A stretch of DNA of 64,000 bases, from positions 496,001 through 560,000 of the forward strand of contig NZ_PIPS01000002.1 of NCBI RefSeq assembly GCF_003987185.1. Reading direction: 5' to 3'. The notes beneath the pieces are model-generated. The model saw nothing but the letters and a program-made list of their open reading frames with translations. It searched no databases and was not told the DNA's origin. The stretch is from Idiomarina aquatica (GTDB taxonomy: Bacteria; Pseudomonadota; Gammaproteobacteria; Enterobacterales; Alteromonadaceae). This document shows, piece by piece, positions 49,551 to 58,627 of this stretch. The translations under genes were made by a program, and so were the position numbers. The first letter of the stretch is position 1. The number at the start of each line of letters is the position of its first letter.

Positions 49551-50678
49551 TTAACGCAATTTCGGTGAGACTGCCAATATTGCCGTCAAAACGTCTTCAC
49601 CCAAACGCTGACAGCGCGCCGTTGACCAGCCAAAATCTTCATCCGGCAAATCGGCGTTGTCCTTAAATGGCATTTCCAGCGTATAAGACAGGCACTTAAA
49701 GCGCTCACCCACGGCCGAGTTAGCAACCGTCATGTTCGCTTTGCCCGGCTCATCCCGCTCGTAACCGAATTTGGTTTGGAATTCCGGCGTGGCTGCCAGT
49801 AGCGCGGCTTTAAAGGTTTCTTCCAACATCTCATGACGCTCGTCGTAGGACGGAATGCCTTCACAGCCAGCGACAAAGTTATACGGCAGCGCTTCATCAC
49901 CGTGCACATCGAGGAACATATCGACGCCGGTTTCCTGCATGCGTTTTAACACGTAAAACACTTCCGGACTTTTTTCCAGGCTAGGCTCTGCCCACTCGCG
50001 GTTCAGGTTGGTACCGACCGCATTGGTGCGTAAATGGCCGCGCACACTGCCGTCAGGATTCATGTTAGGAACCAGATAAAATACATTATCTTCCAGTAAC
50101 TTGCGTGCCACACCGTCTTCATCGTCCAGCAGGCGCGCGATAAAACCTTCCATGAACCACTCGGCCATGCTCTCGCCCGGATGCTGGCGTGCGGTTACCC
50201 AGATGGTGTTTTTATGTTCCGCCGGTTCACCGACGATCAACAGGTTCAGCTCGCGCCCGTCAAGGGTTTCACCCAACAGCTCGTGATAGCAGTCGACCGA
50301 CTGTTGCGCCGACTGGATCAGATCCTGATGACGTTCGTACGAATAAGGAATGAAGTACGCGTAAAACACCGACTCTTGCTCCGGTGTGTGACGAATGGTC
50401 AGCTCTTTACCATTGTATTCGGTCGGTACCCGGAACCAGGTTTCGCGGTCATAAGACGCTAACGCCTGATAATCCTTCCAGCCATCGGGGTACGCGGCAT
50501 TGCCGGCATTCTCGATGGTCATCACGTGTTCGGCACCCGCTTCTGCGAAAAGCTTAAAATGAAACCACTGGTAAAAGTCCGACTGATGGTCTTTACGAAT
50601 CGCCAGGCGAATATCATCAGGCGACTCGGCCTTGATCACGTCGATATTGCCACTGTCAAACGCTGCGTTAATATGCAT
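49551..50678 (-). CDS. M14-family zinc carboxypeptidase (cytosolic CCP-like)
   Basis: 375 residues, no signal peptide. The zinc ligands of the M14 family are visible: His166 and Glu169 in ARQHPGES and His259 in DVHGDE; catalytic Glu is probably Glu335 in SYTLEMPF. NPDG and GTNLNREWA are also typical. An N-terminal beta-domain (about 1-125) precedes the peptidase domain, as in cytosolic carboxypeptidase-like proteins. It trims C-terminal residues of peptides; substrate unknown. The gene is followed by the AGCS symporter gene on the same strand. Confidence 0.92.
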   Translation of the reverse strand: MHINAAFDSGNIDVIKAESPDDIRLAIRKDHQSDFYQWFHFKLFAEAGAEHVMTIENAGNAAYPDGWKDYQALASYDRETWFRVPTEYNGKELTIRHTPEQESVFYAYFIPYSYERHQDLIQSAQQSVDCYHELLGETLDGRELNLLIVGEPAEHKNTIWVTARQHPGESMAEWFMEGFIARLLDDEDGVARKLLEDNVFYLVPNMNPDGSVRGHLRTNAVGTNLNREWAEPSLEKSPEVFYVLKRMQETGVDMFLDVHGDEALPYNFVAGCEGIPSYDERHEMLEETFKAALLAATPEFQTKFGYERDEPGKANMTVANSAVGERFKCLSYTLEMPFKDNADLPDEDFGWSTARCQRLGEDVLTAILAVSPKLR

Positions 50679-50706
50679 AGTGTTCCTTTTTTACTCAATA
50701 TTGTGT

Positions 50707-50735
50707 AAAAAAAGCGCCATTACGGCGCTTTTTTT
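50707..50735 (-). terminator. Rho-independent terminator of gap
   Basis: 12-bp symmetrical stem AAAAAAAGCGCC/GGCGCTTTTTTT with loop ATTAC, 7 bases after the gap stop. T-runs on both sides. Confidence 0.93.
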
Positions 50736-50742
50736 GATCAGT

Positions 50743-52188
50743 TTAGCGAGGCAGGCTCGGCACTTTCAGGCCAGCCATGGCTTCTGCCACTCGCACAACC
50801 TGACAGCTGTAGCCAAACTCGTTGTCATACCAGACATACAGGACAGCGCGGTCATCTTCAACGATGGTTGCCTGTGAGTCTACAATGCCAGCATAACGTG
50901 AACCAACCAAGTCCGATGACACGATTTCAGTCGACGCGGTATAGTCAATCTGGCTTTCCAGCTCGGAATGCAACGCCGTGTCACGCAGGTAAGCATTTAA
51001 CTCGTCACGGCTGGTTGATTTGGCCAGATTCAGGTTCATGATCGCCATTGAAACGTTAGGCGTAGGAACCCGGATGGCGTTACCGGTCAGCTTGCCTTTC
51101 AGCTCCGGCAGCGCTTTAGAAACGGCTTTCGCCGCACCGGTCGAGGTAATCACCATGTTCAACGGCGCTGAACGACCACGACGCTCCGCTTTGTGATAGT
51201 TGTCAATCAGGTTCTGATCGTTGGTGTACGAATGCACCGTCTCGACGTGACCGTTATTGATACCAAACTGGTCATTAATCGCTTTTAGTACCGGCGTGAT
51301 GGCATTGGTGGTGCAAGACGCTGCCGAAACGATGCGATCGCCGTCGGTGATGTCTTTATCGTTAACACCAAATACGATGTTTTTAATGTCGCCTTTTGAC
51401 GGTGCTGTCAGCAACACCTTAGCAACCCCTTTCGACTTAAGGTGTAAGCCCAGGCCCTCTTCGTCTTTCCAGATACCGGTGTTGTCGATAACAATGGCGT
51501 TATCAATACCGTATTGGGTGTAATCCACCTGATCAGGACCATCAGAATAAATCACCCGGATGCTGGTGCCGTTTGCTTTGATGCTGTTGTTTTCTTTATC
51601 AACGGTAATAGAACCGTTGAATTGGCCGTGAATTGAGTCACGACGCAGCAAGCTTGCACGCTTTTCCAGATCGCCATCACGACCACCACGTACCACGATA
51701 GCGCGCAGACGCATTTTGTTATTGGCACCGTTACGCTCGATCAGCAACCGCGCCAACAATCGACCGATACGGCCAAAACCGTACAACACCACGTCACGCG
51801 GCTCGATGCTGTCTTCTACGTCGACAATGTCGCTCAGCTCGCGGCGGATGTAATCTTCTACCGACAGACCGTCGTCTTTACCAGCGAACAAGTAACCATA
51901 AGCCAATTTACCCAAATCCACGCGGCCCGGCGCTAATTGCATTTTCGCCATCGCTTCCAGGAATGGGAAACTCTCACGCAAACGAACTTTTTGACCTTCG
52001 TAACGACGGATCAAACGATGCGCTTTGATGATGTTAATGGTATCAACGTTCAGCAGCGAACGTCCGTAAACCAGAATCTCGACACCAAAATTACGATATA
52101 ATTTACCAATTAATGGCTGCATTAACTCGGCATATTCCTGCCGTTCTTGCCAGCTCGACAGCGTTGGATCTTGCTGAGTTGAGTTCAT
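50743..52188 (-). CDS. gap: Glyceraldehyde-3-phosphate dehydrogenase with N-terminal extension
   Basis: 481 residues. A GAPDH core (about 128-475) follows a roughly 125-residue helical extension not present in ordinary GapA. Nucleotide fold GFGRIGR at 137-143, catalytic Cys292 in SAASCTTNAI, HSYTNDQ with the catalytic His. The usual NAD-discriminating Asp segment is replaced by VVRGGRDGD (residues 165-173). This long form occurs in Vibrio and Pseudomonas and is often linked to gluconeogenesis; role here inferred. Monocistronic: promoter upstream, terminator downstream. Confidence 0.92.
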   Translation of the reverse strand: MNSTQQDPTLSSWQERQEYAELMQPLIGKLYRNFGVEILVYGRSLLNVDTINIIKAHRLIRRYEGQKVRLRESFPFLEAMAKMQLAPGRVDLGKLAYGYLFAGKDDGLSVEDYIRRELSDIVDVEDSIEPRDVVLYGFGRIGRLLARLLIERNGANNKMRLRAIVVRGGRDGDLEKRASLLRRDSIHGQFNGSITVDKENNSIKANGTSIRVIYSDGPDQVDYTQYGIDNAIVIDNTGIWKDEEGLGLHLKSKGVAKVLLTAPSKGDIKNIVFGVNDKDITDGDRIVSAASCTTNAITPVLKAINDQFGINNGHVETVHSYTNDQNLIDNYHKAERRGRSAPLNMVITSTGAAKAVSKALPELKGKLTGNAIRVPTPNVSMAIMNLNLAKSTSRDELNAYLRDTALHSELESQIDYTASTEIVSSDLVGSRYAGIVDSQATIVEDDRAVLYVWYDNEFGYSCQVVRVAEAMAGLKVPSLPR

Positions 52189-52233
52189 TAGCTCTGTCCT
52201 CGTTCTGTGGTAAGCTTAGGAAAATTCCGCGCT

Positions 52234-52263
52234 ATTGTACTGAAAAGCGGAGTTATTAGCCAA
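52234..52263 (-). promoter_or_regulatory. Sigma-70 promoter of gap
   Basis: On the minus strand TTGGCT (52263-52258), 18-base spacer, TACAAT (52239-52234), about 45 bases before the ATG at 52188. 4 of 6 and 5 of 6 matches. Confidence 0.6.
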
Positions 52264-52277
52264 TCGAAACTAACTTT

Positions 52278-53108
52278 ATGAGTCGTAACATGCCAAAAAG
52301 GACATTTAACACGCTGGTTTTCAGCCTAATCGCCGGATTGGGCCTGACCGCATGTGGGGAACGGATGCCCACCGTCAGAGAAATGTGTGAGCAGGAACCT
52401 GGTTTTTGCTCGGACCTGAACGAAGACAACTGGTGTCGCGCCGAACGTCGCCAATTGATCATTTCGCGTTATTTAAACGCGCAGGACGATAAACCTGACC
52501 ACAAATACTATTTGCTGAAAGACTTACAAAAATATTCGCAATGCATCGAATTGGCGTCAGGCATTGAACACCGCAAACTGAAGCTCAAACAGTCTCATCG
52601 CATCGAAGCGTACTTAAACAGTCTCAAAGCCATCAATAAGCTGGCACGAGAAACTGCCGACAGTGACGCGCCGTTGCTGTTGTACTGGCACTGGGCTAAT
52701 CGAAGCGATAACGAGGCGCTCGATCAGCTGCTGGCGATGGAAGGCAGCAAAGCGTTGCAAACGCACGAACTGCAGTTTGCGTTGGCCACGTACTACGCCA
52801 AAGAAGACCAACGCAAGGTGTTAACGCATTTGTATAACGCGCTCAGACTGTACAAAAAGGATCAACGCTTTAATGTTGAAATCTCCGAGTCATTGGTGAC
52901 CTACTACCTCGGTCAGCAAGACACCCGTCAGGCTTACATTTGGGCGCGCGTCGCCATCGCCTTCGGCTCCGAAACAATGAACGAACAACAAATCCGTACC
53001 ATCGTTAATGCCACTGACGAAGAGTACGAACAGTGGCAGGAGCAAGCCGAGGACATCGTCGACGAATTACAGGACGGCCAGTTTAAACGTCGTCCTGATG
53101 CGTCATAG
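52278..53108 (+). CDS. DUF2989 family lipoprotein
   Basis: 276 residues. Lipoprotein signal peptide with lipobox LTAC (Cys about residue 26) after a basic start. The mature part is helical, with repeats of short helices around residues 125-235 (YNALRLYKKDQRF, QAYIWARVAIAFGSE) resembling Sel1/TPR-like repeats. Four Cys near the N terminus of the mature part (MCEQEPGFC, DNWCRA) fit DUF2989. It should be anchored to a membrane; function unknown. Divergent from gap; its end overlaps convergent msrB by 26 bases. Confidence 0.85.
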   Translation: MSRNMPKRTFNTLVFSLIAGLGLTACGERMPTVREMCEQEPGFCSDLNEDNWCRAERRQLIISRYLNAQDDKPDHKYYLLKDLQKYSQCIELASGIEHRKLKLKQSHRIEAYLNSLKAINKLARETADSDAPLLLYWHWANRSDNEALDQLLAMEGSKALQTHELQFALATYYAKEDQRKVLTHLYNALRLYKKDQRFNVEISESLVTYYLGQQDTRQAYIWARVAIAFGSETMNEQQIRTIVNATDEEYEQWQEQAEDIVDELQDGQFKRRPDAS

Positions 53109-53496
53109 CGACTGAATTAACACAATAACGCTGCCCGGTTTCGGTGGGGCCATCATCAAACACATGGCCAAGATGACCGTGGCAGCGACTGCACAGAATT
53201 TCCGTACGTACCATACCGTGACTGGTGTCCTGACGATACTCAATGGCGCCCTCGAGCGCACGATCAAAACTTGGCCAGCCGCAGTGGGCATCAAATTGAC
53301 TGGCGGCACTGAAAATTTCCTGGCCACAGCCGGCACACAGATAGTTGCCCTGCTTGTCCAAGGTCAGGTACTTGCCGCTAAACGGCCGTTCAGTACCGTG
53401 CTGCCGCAGCACTCGGTAGGCCTCGTCTGACAGCCGTTCGCGCCATTCTTGCTCGGATAACGAGCGCCACTGCTGTTGTTTTATGTCTTTTGCCAT
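53083..53496 (-). CDS. msrB: Peptide methionine-(R)-S-oxide reductase MsrB
   Basis: 137 residues. It repairs methionine-R-sulfoxide in proteins with thioredoxin. Zinc site Cys54/Cys57 and Cys102/Cys105 (CAGC, CSRC), catalytic Cys125 in RYCVNSVAM. The HCGWPSF and GHVFDDGP motifs are intact. ATG 53496 is preferred because GGAG lies 6 bases before it; the frame opens 20 codons earlier without family similarity. The 26-base 3' overlap with the convergent DUF2989 gene is notable. Confidence 0.95.
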   Translation of the reverse strand: MAKDIKQQQWRSLSEQEWRERLSDEAYRVLRQHGTERPFSGKYLTLDKQGNYLCAGCGQEIFSAASQFDAHCGWPSFDRALEGAIEYRQDTSHGMVRTEILCSRCHGHLGHVFDDGPTETGQRYCVNSVAMTHQDDV

Positions 53497-53583
53497 ATTC
53501 ACTCCGGTTTGACTTACTTCTGTAACGGACACTGTGCTAGACTTTTGTAATAACACATAATTTTTTGCTTGCTGGAGTTTTGC

Positions 53584-55014
53584 ATGCTGCGCCGCACTAA
53601 AATAGTTACGACGTTAGGTCCTGCGACCGATCAACCCGATGTTCTGGAACAACTTATCTTAGCAGGCGCCAACGTCGTGCGTCTTAACTTTTCACACGGC
53701 ACCGCCGATGAACAAAAACAACGCGCAGAAAACGTTCGCGCCATCGCAAAACGGCTGAACGCGCACGTTGCTATTCTTGGTGACTTGCAAGGGCCGAAAA
53801 TTCGTATCGCCCGCTTCCGCGACGGCAAAGTACAGTTAAAACCGGGACAGGAATTTACCCTGGATGCAGAGTTTGATCCGCAAAACGGGGACGACTCGGT
53901 GGTCGGGCTGGACTATAAAGAGCTACCGCATGACGTTGGCAGCGGCGATATTCTGTTGCTGGACGATGGCCGTATCCGCTTACAGGTCGACTACATCGAA
54001 GGCAGCGCGGTACACACGAAAGTGATCGTTGCCGGCACCCTGTCCAACAACAAAGGCATTAACCGTCTCGGCGGTGGTTTGTCGGCCAAGGCGCTGACCG
54101 AAAAAGACCACCGCGACATCAAAACGGCGGCAGAAATTGGTGTGGATTATTTGGCCGTGTCGTTCCCACGTTGTGGCGAAGATCTGAACGAGGCGCGTCA
54201 GCTCCTGCGCCAGGCCGGTGGCAAAGGCGTTATCTGTGCGAAAATCGAACGTGCTGAGGCGGTCGCCAGCGAGCACGCTCTTGACGACGTAATTCGCGCC
54301 TCCGACGCGGTAATGGTTGCCCGCGGCGATTTGGGTGTCGAAATCGGCGACGCACAACTGGTCGGTAAGCAAAAACAAATCATCTCGCGCGCCCGTCAGC
54401 TGAATAAAGTCGTGATCACCGCAACCCAGATGATGGAATCGATGATCGAGAATCCAATGCCGACCCGTGCCGAAGTCATGGACGTTGCTAATGCGGTATT
54501 GGACGGTACCGACGCCGTGATGCTATCGGCTGAAACCGCGGCCGGTAAGTTCCCGGTCGAGACCGTTAAAGCCATGGCTGAAATCTGTCTGGGCGCGGAA
54601 ACGCACCCGAGCGCGCATTTGCGTCACGATGACCTCGAAGAAAGCTTTTCCAGCATCTCAGAAGCTGCGGCCATGTCGGCGATGTACGCCGCTACCCACC
54701 TCACCGGCGTAAAAGCGATCATTGCGCTGACCGAGTCGGGCTTTACCGCTAAACTGATGTCGCGCATCACATCGCATTTGCCGATCTTCTCGTTGTCACG
54801 CCACCCACAGAGCCGCAACAAATGCGCACTTTATCGCGGCGTCTACCCGGTCGATTTTGACTCAACCAGCAGTAAGCAACCGATACTTGACGCGGTTGAG
54901 TTAATTAAGTCGCTGGGACACGTCAGCAAAGGCGATCTGGTGATTTTAACCCACGGTGATGTGATGGAGACCGTCGGTTCGAGCAACACCTGTAAGGTGA
55001 TTGAAGTCCGTTAA
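53584..55014 (+). CDS. pykA: Pyruvate kinase PykA
   Basis: 476 residues, cytosolic enzyme that makes pyruvate and ATP from phosphoenolpyruvate and ADP. The N-terminal [13 protein letters not shown] motif, the [10 protein letters not shown] segment and the cation/active-site stretch [15 protein letters not shown] with downstream [25 protein letters not shown] are complete. The family split (PykA versus PykF) favours PykA by length and ends. The ATG at 53584 has GGAG upstream at 6 bases. It lies divergent from msrB, alone, with a weak hairpin after. Confidence 0.95.
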   Translation: MLRRTKIVTTLGPATDQPDVLEQLILAGANVVRLNFSHGTADEQKQRAENVRAIAKRLNAHVAILGDLQGPKIRIARFRDGKVQLKPGQEFTLDAEFDPQNGDDSVVGLDYKELPHDVGSGDILLLDDGRIRLQVDYIEGSAVHTKVIVAGTLSNNKGINRLGGGLSAKALTEKDHRDIKTAAEIGVDYLAVSFPRCGEDLNEARQLLRQAGGKGVICAKIERAEAVASEHALDDVIRASDAVMVARGDLGVEIGDAQLVGKQKQIISRARQLNKVVITATQMMESMIENPMPTRAEVMDVANAVLDGTDAVMLSAETAAGKFPVETVKAMAEICLGAETHPSAHLRHDDLEESFSSISEAAAMSAMYAATHLTGVKAIIALTESGFTAKLMSRITSHLPIFSLSRHPQSRNKCALYRGVYPVDFDSTSSKQPILDAVELIKSLGHVSKGDLVILTHGDVMETVGSSNTCKVIEVR

Positions 55015-55033
55015 CCGCTCTGATACCAACCCA

Positions 55034-55057
55034 TAAGCGCCGCACTTGCGGCGCTTA
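55034..55057. terminator. Hairpin between convergent pykA and DUF6279 gene
   Basis: Perfect 10-bp stem TAAGCGCCGC/GCGGCGCTTA, loop ACTT. T-runs are poor on both sides, so termination would be weak or Rho-assisted. The stop codon of the minus-strand lipoprotein gene lies inside the stem. Confidence 0.6.
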
Positions 55058-55888
55058 CTTAAAATCAGCAATCAGCTCATCCAATAACTGCAAATACTCA
55101 TCCGCCTGTTCTAACAGCTTCTGTCGTTGCGCATCAGTCAGCGACTCATACAGTAACCATAAGTATTTATGACGCACAGCGGTACGTTGTTCGGTGTACG
55201 CTTTATGTTCTGCGGAACGCAATGCCCGCGGCTCGGTAATTAATGCCTGTAACGCCGCCATGTCCGGTGGCTGCTGCAACAACGCATCGGCAAAGGCGTC
55301 GTGCCAACGCTGGCGATAATCCAGCCAAAATTCCCCTTCGGGGCGCTCACGTACCCATTTGCGGATCAGCACTTGTTGCTCGTCGGTGACGTCACCAGTC
55401 CATTCTTTTAACCGCTCTTCGCGCCGGTTCACCCGGTCAATCTGCGCCAGGATTGGGCTGTCGTTGTCCTCCGCCTGCTCCTCACGCTGCTCATCAATCT
55501 TATCCTGCAGATTATTCAGTAACTCGCGGCGTTGCGCCATGGACAAGTCCTGTAGCAGCGCCACTTCGTCCAGCAGTCGGTTTTGAACATTGGCCCAGAA
55601 CTGCCACAACTGGTTTTCGGTACGATCAATGTCATCGTACTGCAGTTGCTTAGCGGCGATTTTTTCGCGCAGTTCGGCCAACGCGGTGCGGTATTTTGGC
55701 AGCTCCTGTTGTGCGTGCCAGAGGTGTAGCTCATCGATTGTTACCGAAACCCGCTGTTGCTGGTCATCGGTAAGCTCCACATAATCATCCAGTTGCCACT
55801 CCACCAGCGTATCCGCGTAGCGATACCCCAGTTGTGCAGAGCAGCCTGTCAGCAATAAAACAGTAAGGCAGCACAGCAGTTTTTTCAT
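55055..55888 (-). CDS. DUF6279 family lipoprotein
   Basis: 277 residues. Lipobox LLTGCS with Cys16 after a hydrophobic signal. The mature part is long, helical and strongly charged (Glu, Gln, Arg), with several Tyr/Trp such as WLDYRQRWHDAF, consistent with the DUF6279 family. Function unknown. It is cotranslated with the response-regulator gene (TGATG overlap), so it may belong to that sensory system. Confidence 0.85.
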   Translation of the reverse strand: MKKLLCCLTVLLLTGCSAQLGYRYADTLVEWQLDDYVELTDDQQQRVSVTIDELHLWHAQQELPKYRTALAELREKIAAKQLQYDDIDRTENQLWQFWANVQNRLLDEVALLQDLSMAQRRELLNNLQDKIDEQREEQAEDNDSPILAQIDRVNRREERLKEWTGDVTDEQQVLIRKWVRERPEGEFWLDYRQRWHDAFADALLQQPPDMAALQALITEPRALRSAEHKAYTEQRTAVRHKYLWLLYESLTDAQRQKLLEQADEYLQLLDELIADFK

Positions 55889-56715
55889 CAGCTCAATATC
55901 AGTTGTTTAATGCGGTCCTTATAACTACGGCTGACTTTAAGATTTTGACCATTTTTCAGAACCAGATGGTACTCACCGTTATGGCGAGTACAGAGTTTTT
56001 CCACCTGATCGATATTAACAATCGCCGACCGGTGCACTCGCTGAAAACGATTCGGGTTAAGCTCCTGCTCCAGTTCTTTCATGGTGCGGCGTAAAATAAA
56101 GGTTTCGCCGGCGGCATGGATGCACATGTAATCGCCGGCGGCATCAACCCACTCAATTTGATTAACCGGGACGCGGGTGATTTCGCCGCTGTCCTTGATC
56201 GCCAGATGCTCCGGATAACGGTTCAGATCCGACACATCGGCTCCGGCCGCCAGACGTTCTAAAATCGCATCGCCCTTCTGACCGGTGACTTCAGAAACCA
56301 AATCCACCAATTTCTGCTGTGTCTTTTCATATTCACTGGGCTGACGTTCCTGCTCAACACGTTCCAGGGTTTCTTTTAGCCGCTCTTCGTCCACCGGTTT
56401 CAGCAAATAGTCGAGCGCCCTGACTTCAAACGCCTTAATGGCGTATTGATCAAAGGCGGTCACAAACACCACCACCGGCAGCTCTTCCAGCCGTTGCTGC
56501 AGCTCACGAAGCAGTTCAAAACCGTTCAGGCCCGGCATCTGAATATCGATAAAAACAACGTCCGGGCGCAACTGGATAATCTCTTCTAGGGCCTGACGAC
56601 TGCTTCCCGATTCACCAACCAGCTCTACCTGGGTAAAAGGCTGCAGTCGTAACGCCAAACCTTTACGAGCGAGTGATTCATCATCAACGATATAAGCAGT
56701 TAAAGAAGACTTCAT
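55888..56715 (-). CDS. LytTR-type response regulator
   Basis: 275 residues. Receiver domain (about 7-120) with phospho-acceptor Asp57 in FIDIQMPGLNG and conserved acidic pair DDE (11-13). C-terminal LytTR DNA-binding domain (about 170-272; FQRVHRSAIVNIDQVEKL). It regulates genes after phosphorylation by the adjacent LytS-type kinase (ATGA overlap). Targets unknown; an autoregulatory loop and the lipoprotein gene downstream are plausible. Confidence 0.95.
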   Translation of the reverse strand: MKSSLTAYIVDDESLARKGLALRLQPFTQVELVGESGSSRQALEEIIQLRPDVVFIDIQMPGLNGFELLRELQQRLEELPVVVFVTAFDQYAIKAFEVRALDYLLKPVDEERLKETLERVEQERQPSEYEKTQQKLVDLVSEVTGQKGDAILERLAAGADVSDLNRYPEHLAIKDSGEITRVPVNQIEWVDAAGDYMCIHAAGETFILRRTMKELEQELNPNRFQRVHRSAIVNIDQVEKLCTRHNGEYHLVLKNGQNLKVSRSYKDRIKQLILS

Positions 56716-57803
56716 GGATTCTCCAGAGTTTCATAAGGTAAGATGATTTCGACACACAACCCCTGCGGCTGATTAGGCTTAAGGTTAAAGCTGAATTGCT
56801 TTCCGTACAGCGCCTGCAGACGTTCCTGGGTGTTTTGCAAACCGACCCCTGTGTTGTTCAGCAGCGCCTGCGGTTTATCCGGGGCATCCGGCCCATTATC
56901 ACACATCAAAATGACGAGACGCCGTTGCTCGACATACGCCTGCAATTTCAGAATACCTACGTCTTCAACCTTGGCAATAGCGTATTTAATGGCGTTTTCG
57001 ATCAACGGTTGTAACAGCAAGCTTGGCACCAACGCCAGCTTGGCCTCGTCGGTAATCGACACACGAATGTCCAAGCGCTCATCAAAACGTACCTTTTCGA
57101 TATCCAGATACAGCATCAGCGCGTCAATTTCTTTTTGCAGGGTAATTTTCTTAATCGGATCGTTATCCAGCGAAAAGCGCAAAAAGTGGCTCAGCTTGTT
57201 CACCATTTTATTGGCAACATCGTTCTCTTTTACCATGATCAGCGTCGAAATGGCATTCAAACTGTTAAATAAAAAGTGAGGATTGAGCTGATAACGGAGC
57301 ATTTTTAACTGTGCCTGATGCGCGCGCGAAGACGCCATCAGCGCTTTCTGGCGTTCACCCTGAAGCATCTGATAATACTTGATGCCAAAATAAAGGCCAC
57401 TCCAGCTCAGCACGATGTAAAATTTAGCGAGGTTGTTCTTAAAATAAAAGAACGGACTGTCCGGCCGAAAACCGAATTTATAGATTTCCCAATACGTAGC
57501 ATTGTCGATAACCGCCCAGATTGAGGCGCAGACATACGACGCGGTAATCACTACCAGCATCAGCAACACCGGATGCAATTCCCAGATGCGCTGATACAAA
57601 TACCGCAGCGGAATGGTTAACAGAAAGCCGGCATAAGCGCCCAGCAACAGCACGACGGTGTAGATGTCGCGCATTTCGTGCATCAGCGAGCCAATGTAGT
57701 TGACCAGCGCATACCCGGCCCAACCGCCTATTTGCAAAAGCCAGAACGACCGGTCACGGTGCTCAAACAACGGACCTGCCATCAACCGATCAATAAACGT
57801 CAT
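56712..57803 (-). CDS. LytS-type sensor histidine kinase
   Basis: 363 residues. About four N-terminal membrane helices (20-145), then the histidine-kinase domain of the LytS/His_kinase family with phospho-acceptor His176 in YQLNPHFLFNSLNAIS. The HATPase segment with PSLLLQPLIENAIKYAI and GVGLQNTQERLQALYG is complete. It pairs with the LytTR regulator. The trigger cannot be read from the sequence. Confidence 0.94.
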   Translation of the reverse strand: MTFIDRLMAGPLFEHRDRSFWLLQIGGWAGYALVNYIGSLMHEMRDIYTVVLLLGAYAGFLLTIPLRYLYQRIWELHPVLLMLVVITASYVCASIWAVIDNATYWEIYKFGFRPDSPFFYFKNNLAKFYIVLSWSGLYFGIKYYQMLQGERQKALMASSRAHQAQLKMLRYQLNPHFLFNSLNAISTLIMVKENDVANKMVNKLSHFLRFSLDNDPIKKITLQKEIDALMLYLDIEKVRFDERLDIRVSITDEAKLALVPSLLLQPLIENAIKYAIAKVEDVGILKLQAYVEQRRLVILMCDNGPDAPDKPQALLNNTGVGLQNTQERLQALYGKQFSFNLKPNQPQGLCVEIILPYETLENP

Positions 57804-57820
57804 GGTGCTGTCATAGGCTC

Positions 57821-58549
57821 CTATTCACCCGCACGGGCGAGTGCGTCAATATCGACCAGGCTGCCGGAAAAGAGTGAGTTAATGGCTTCTTTCTGATTCG
57901 AATTAAACTGTAAACCAAGCTCGCAAACACCGTCTTTGCATTTGATTTGGCGGACGATACAGCCCAGTTTCAATTCACCGTTGCCTTTTTGTTGAACGTT
58001 CAACTGCACCCGCTGGCCACTTTCCCAACCATGCCCTTCGTTGGGGCTGTCAGCGTCGTCAGTCGCGTTGTTGTCATCACCCTCAGGGGCTGAATACTGA
58101 TGCTTCACCCGACAGCCGGTTTCCGACACATCAAGAATCACGCCGTCAACGCTCATCTCTGCCTTGTTATCTTCATTTAACCGCGCGACACTGGTCGGCA
58201 GGTACGCATCAAAGCGGCGACCCTGGCGAATAACGCGACTTTCAACGTTGCTGGGCCAATCCAAAAACAGCATTTTTGTCGGATGACTGACGACAAAGTC
58301 AATATCCGTTCGAAACGCACAAATTTCACCGTTCTCGTTTTCTAATACAAAACGCACGATCAGCGGCACCCCTTCGTGCAGGTGCTCACGCAGTTCGCCA
58401 TAGCGCTTGGCATCCGGCATGGCGACAATAAACCAACGTCCTTTTATCACACCAATAAAGTCGGTCTGAAAGCGCGCAGGTACATTGAGTCCGGATATTT
58501 GAATCTCAACACGCTGACCGACGGTCAATTGTTGTATTTTTCCGCTCAT
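57821..58549 (-). CDS. PilZ-domain protein (YcgR-like)
   Basis: 242 residues. A YcgR-like N-terminal domain (about 1-105) precedes a PilZ domain (about 106-235). The cyclic-di-GMP binding motif is complete: RQGRR (Arg108 and Arg112) and DVSETG (Asp140, Ser142, Gly145). It should bind the second messenger and brake motility or alter surface behaviour, as YcgR does. It is upstream of the sensor kinase gene on the same strand (17-base gap), so they may share a transcript. Confidence 0.92.
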   Translation of the reverse strand: MSGKIQQLTVGQRVEIQISGLNVPARFQTDFIGVIKGRWFIVAMPDAKRYGELREHLHEGVPLIVRFVLENENGEICAFRTDIDFVVSHPTKMLFLDWPSNVESRVIRQGRRFDAYLPTSVARLNEDNKAEMSVDGVILDVSETGCRVKHQYSAPEGDDNNATDDADSPNEGHGWESGQRVQLNVQQKGNGELKLGCIVRQIKCKDGVCELGLQFNSNQKEAINSLFSGSLVDIDALARAGE

Positions 58550-58627
58550 GAAGTCCTCTTTGTGAGCTCGATACGTATGCTACTATGATCGCTAGTTGTC
58601 AGCATGTGTCAAGAAAAGGAGTCGACA

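Noticed and set aside
53497-53583. Promoters in the msrB/pykA divergent gap
   Set aside because: TTGACT and TAATAA elements are present but not at a usable spacing to each other.
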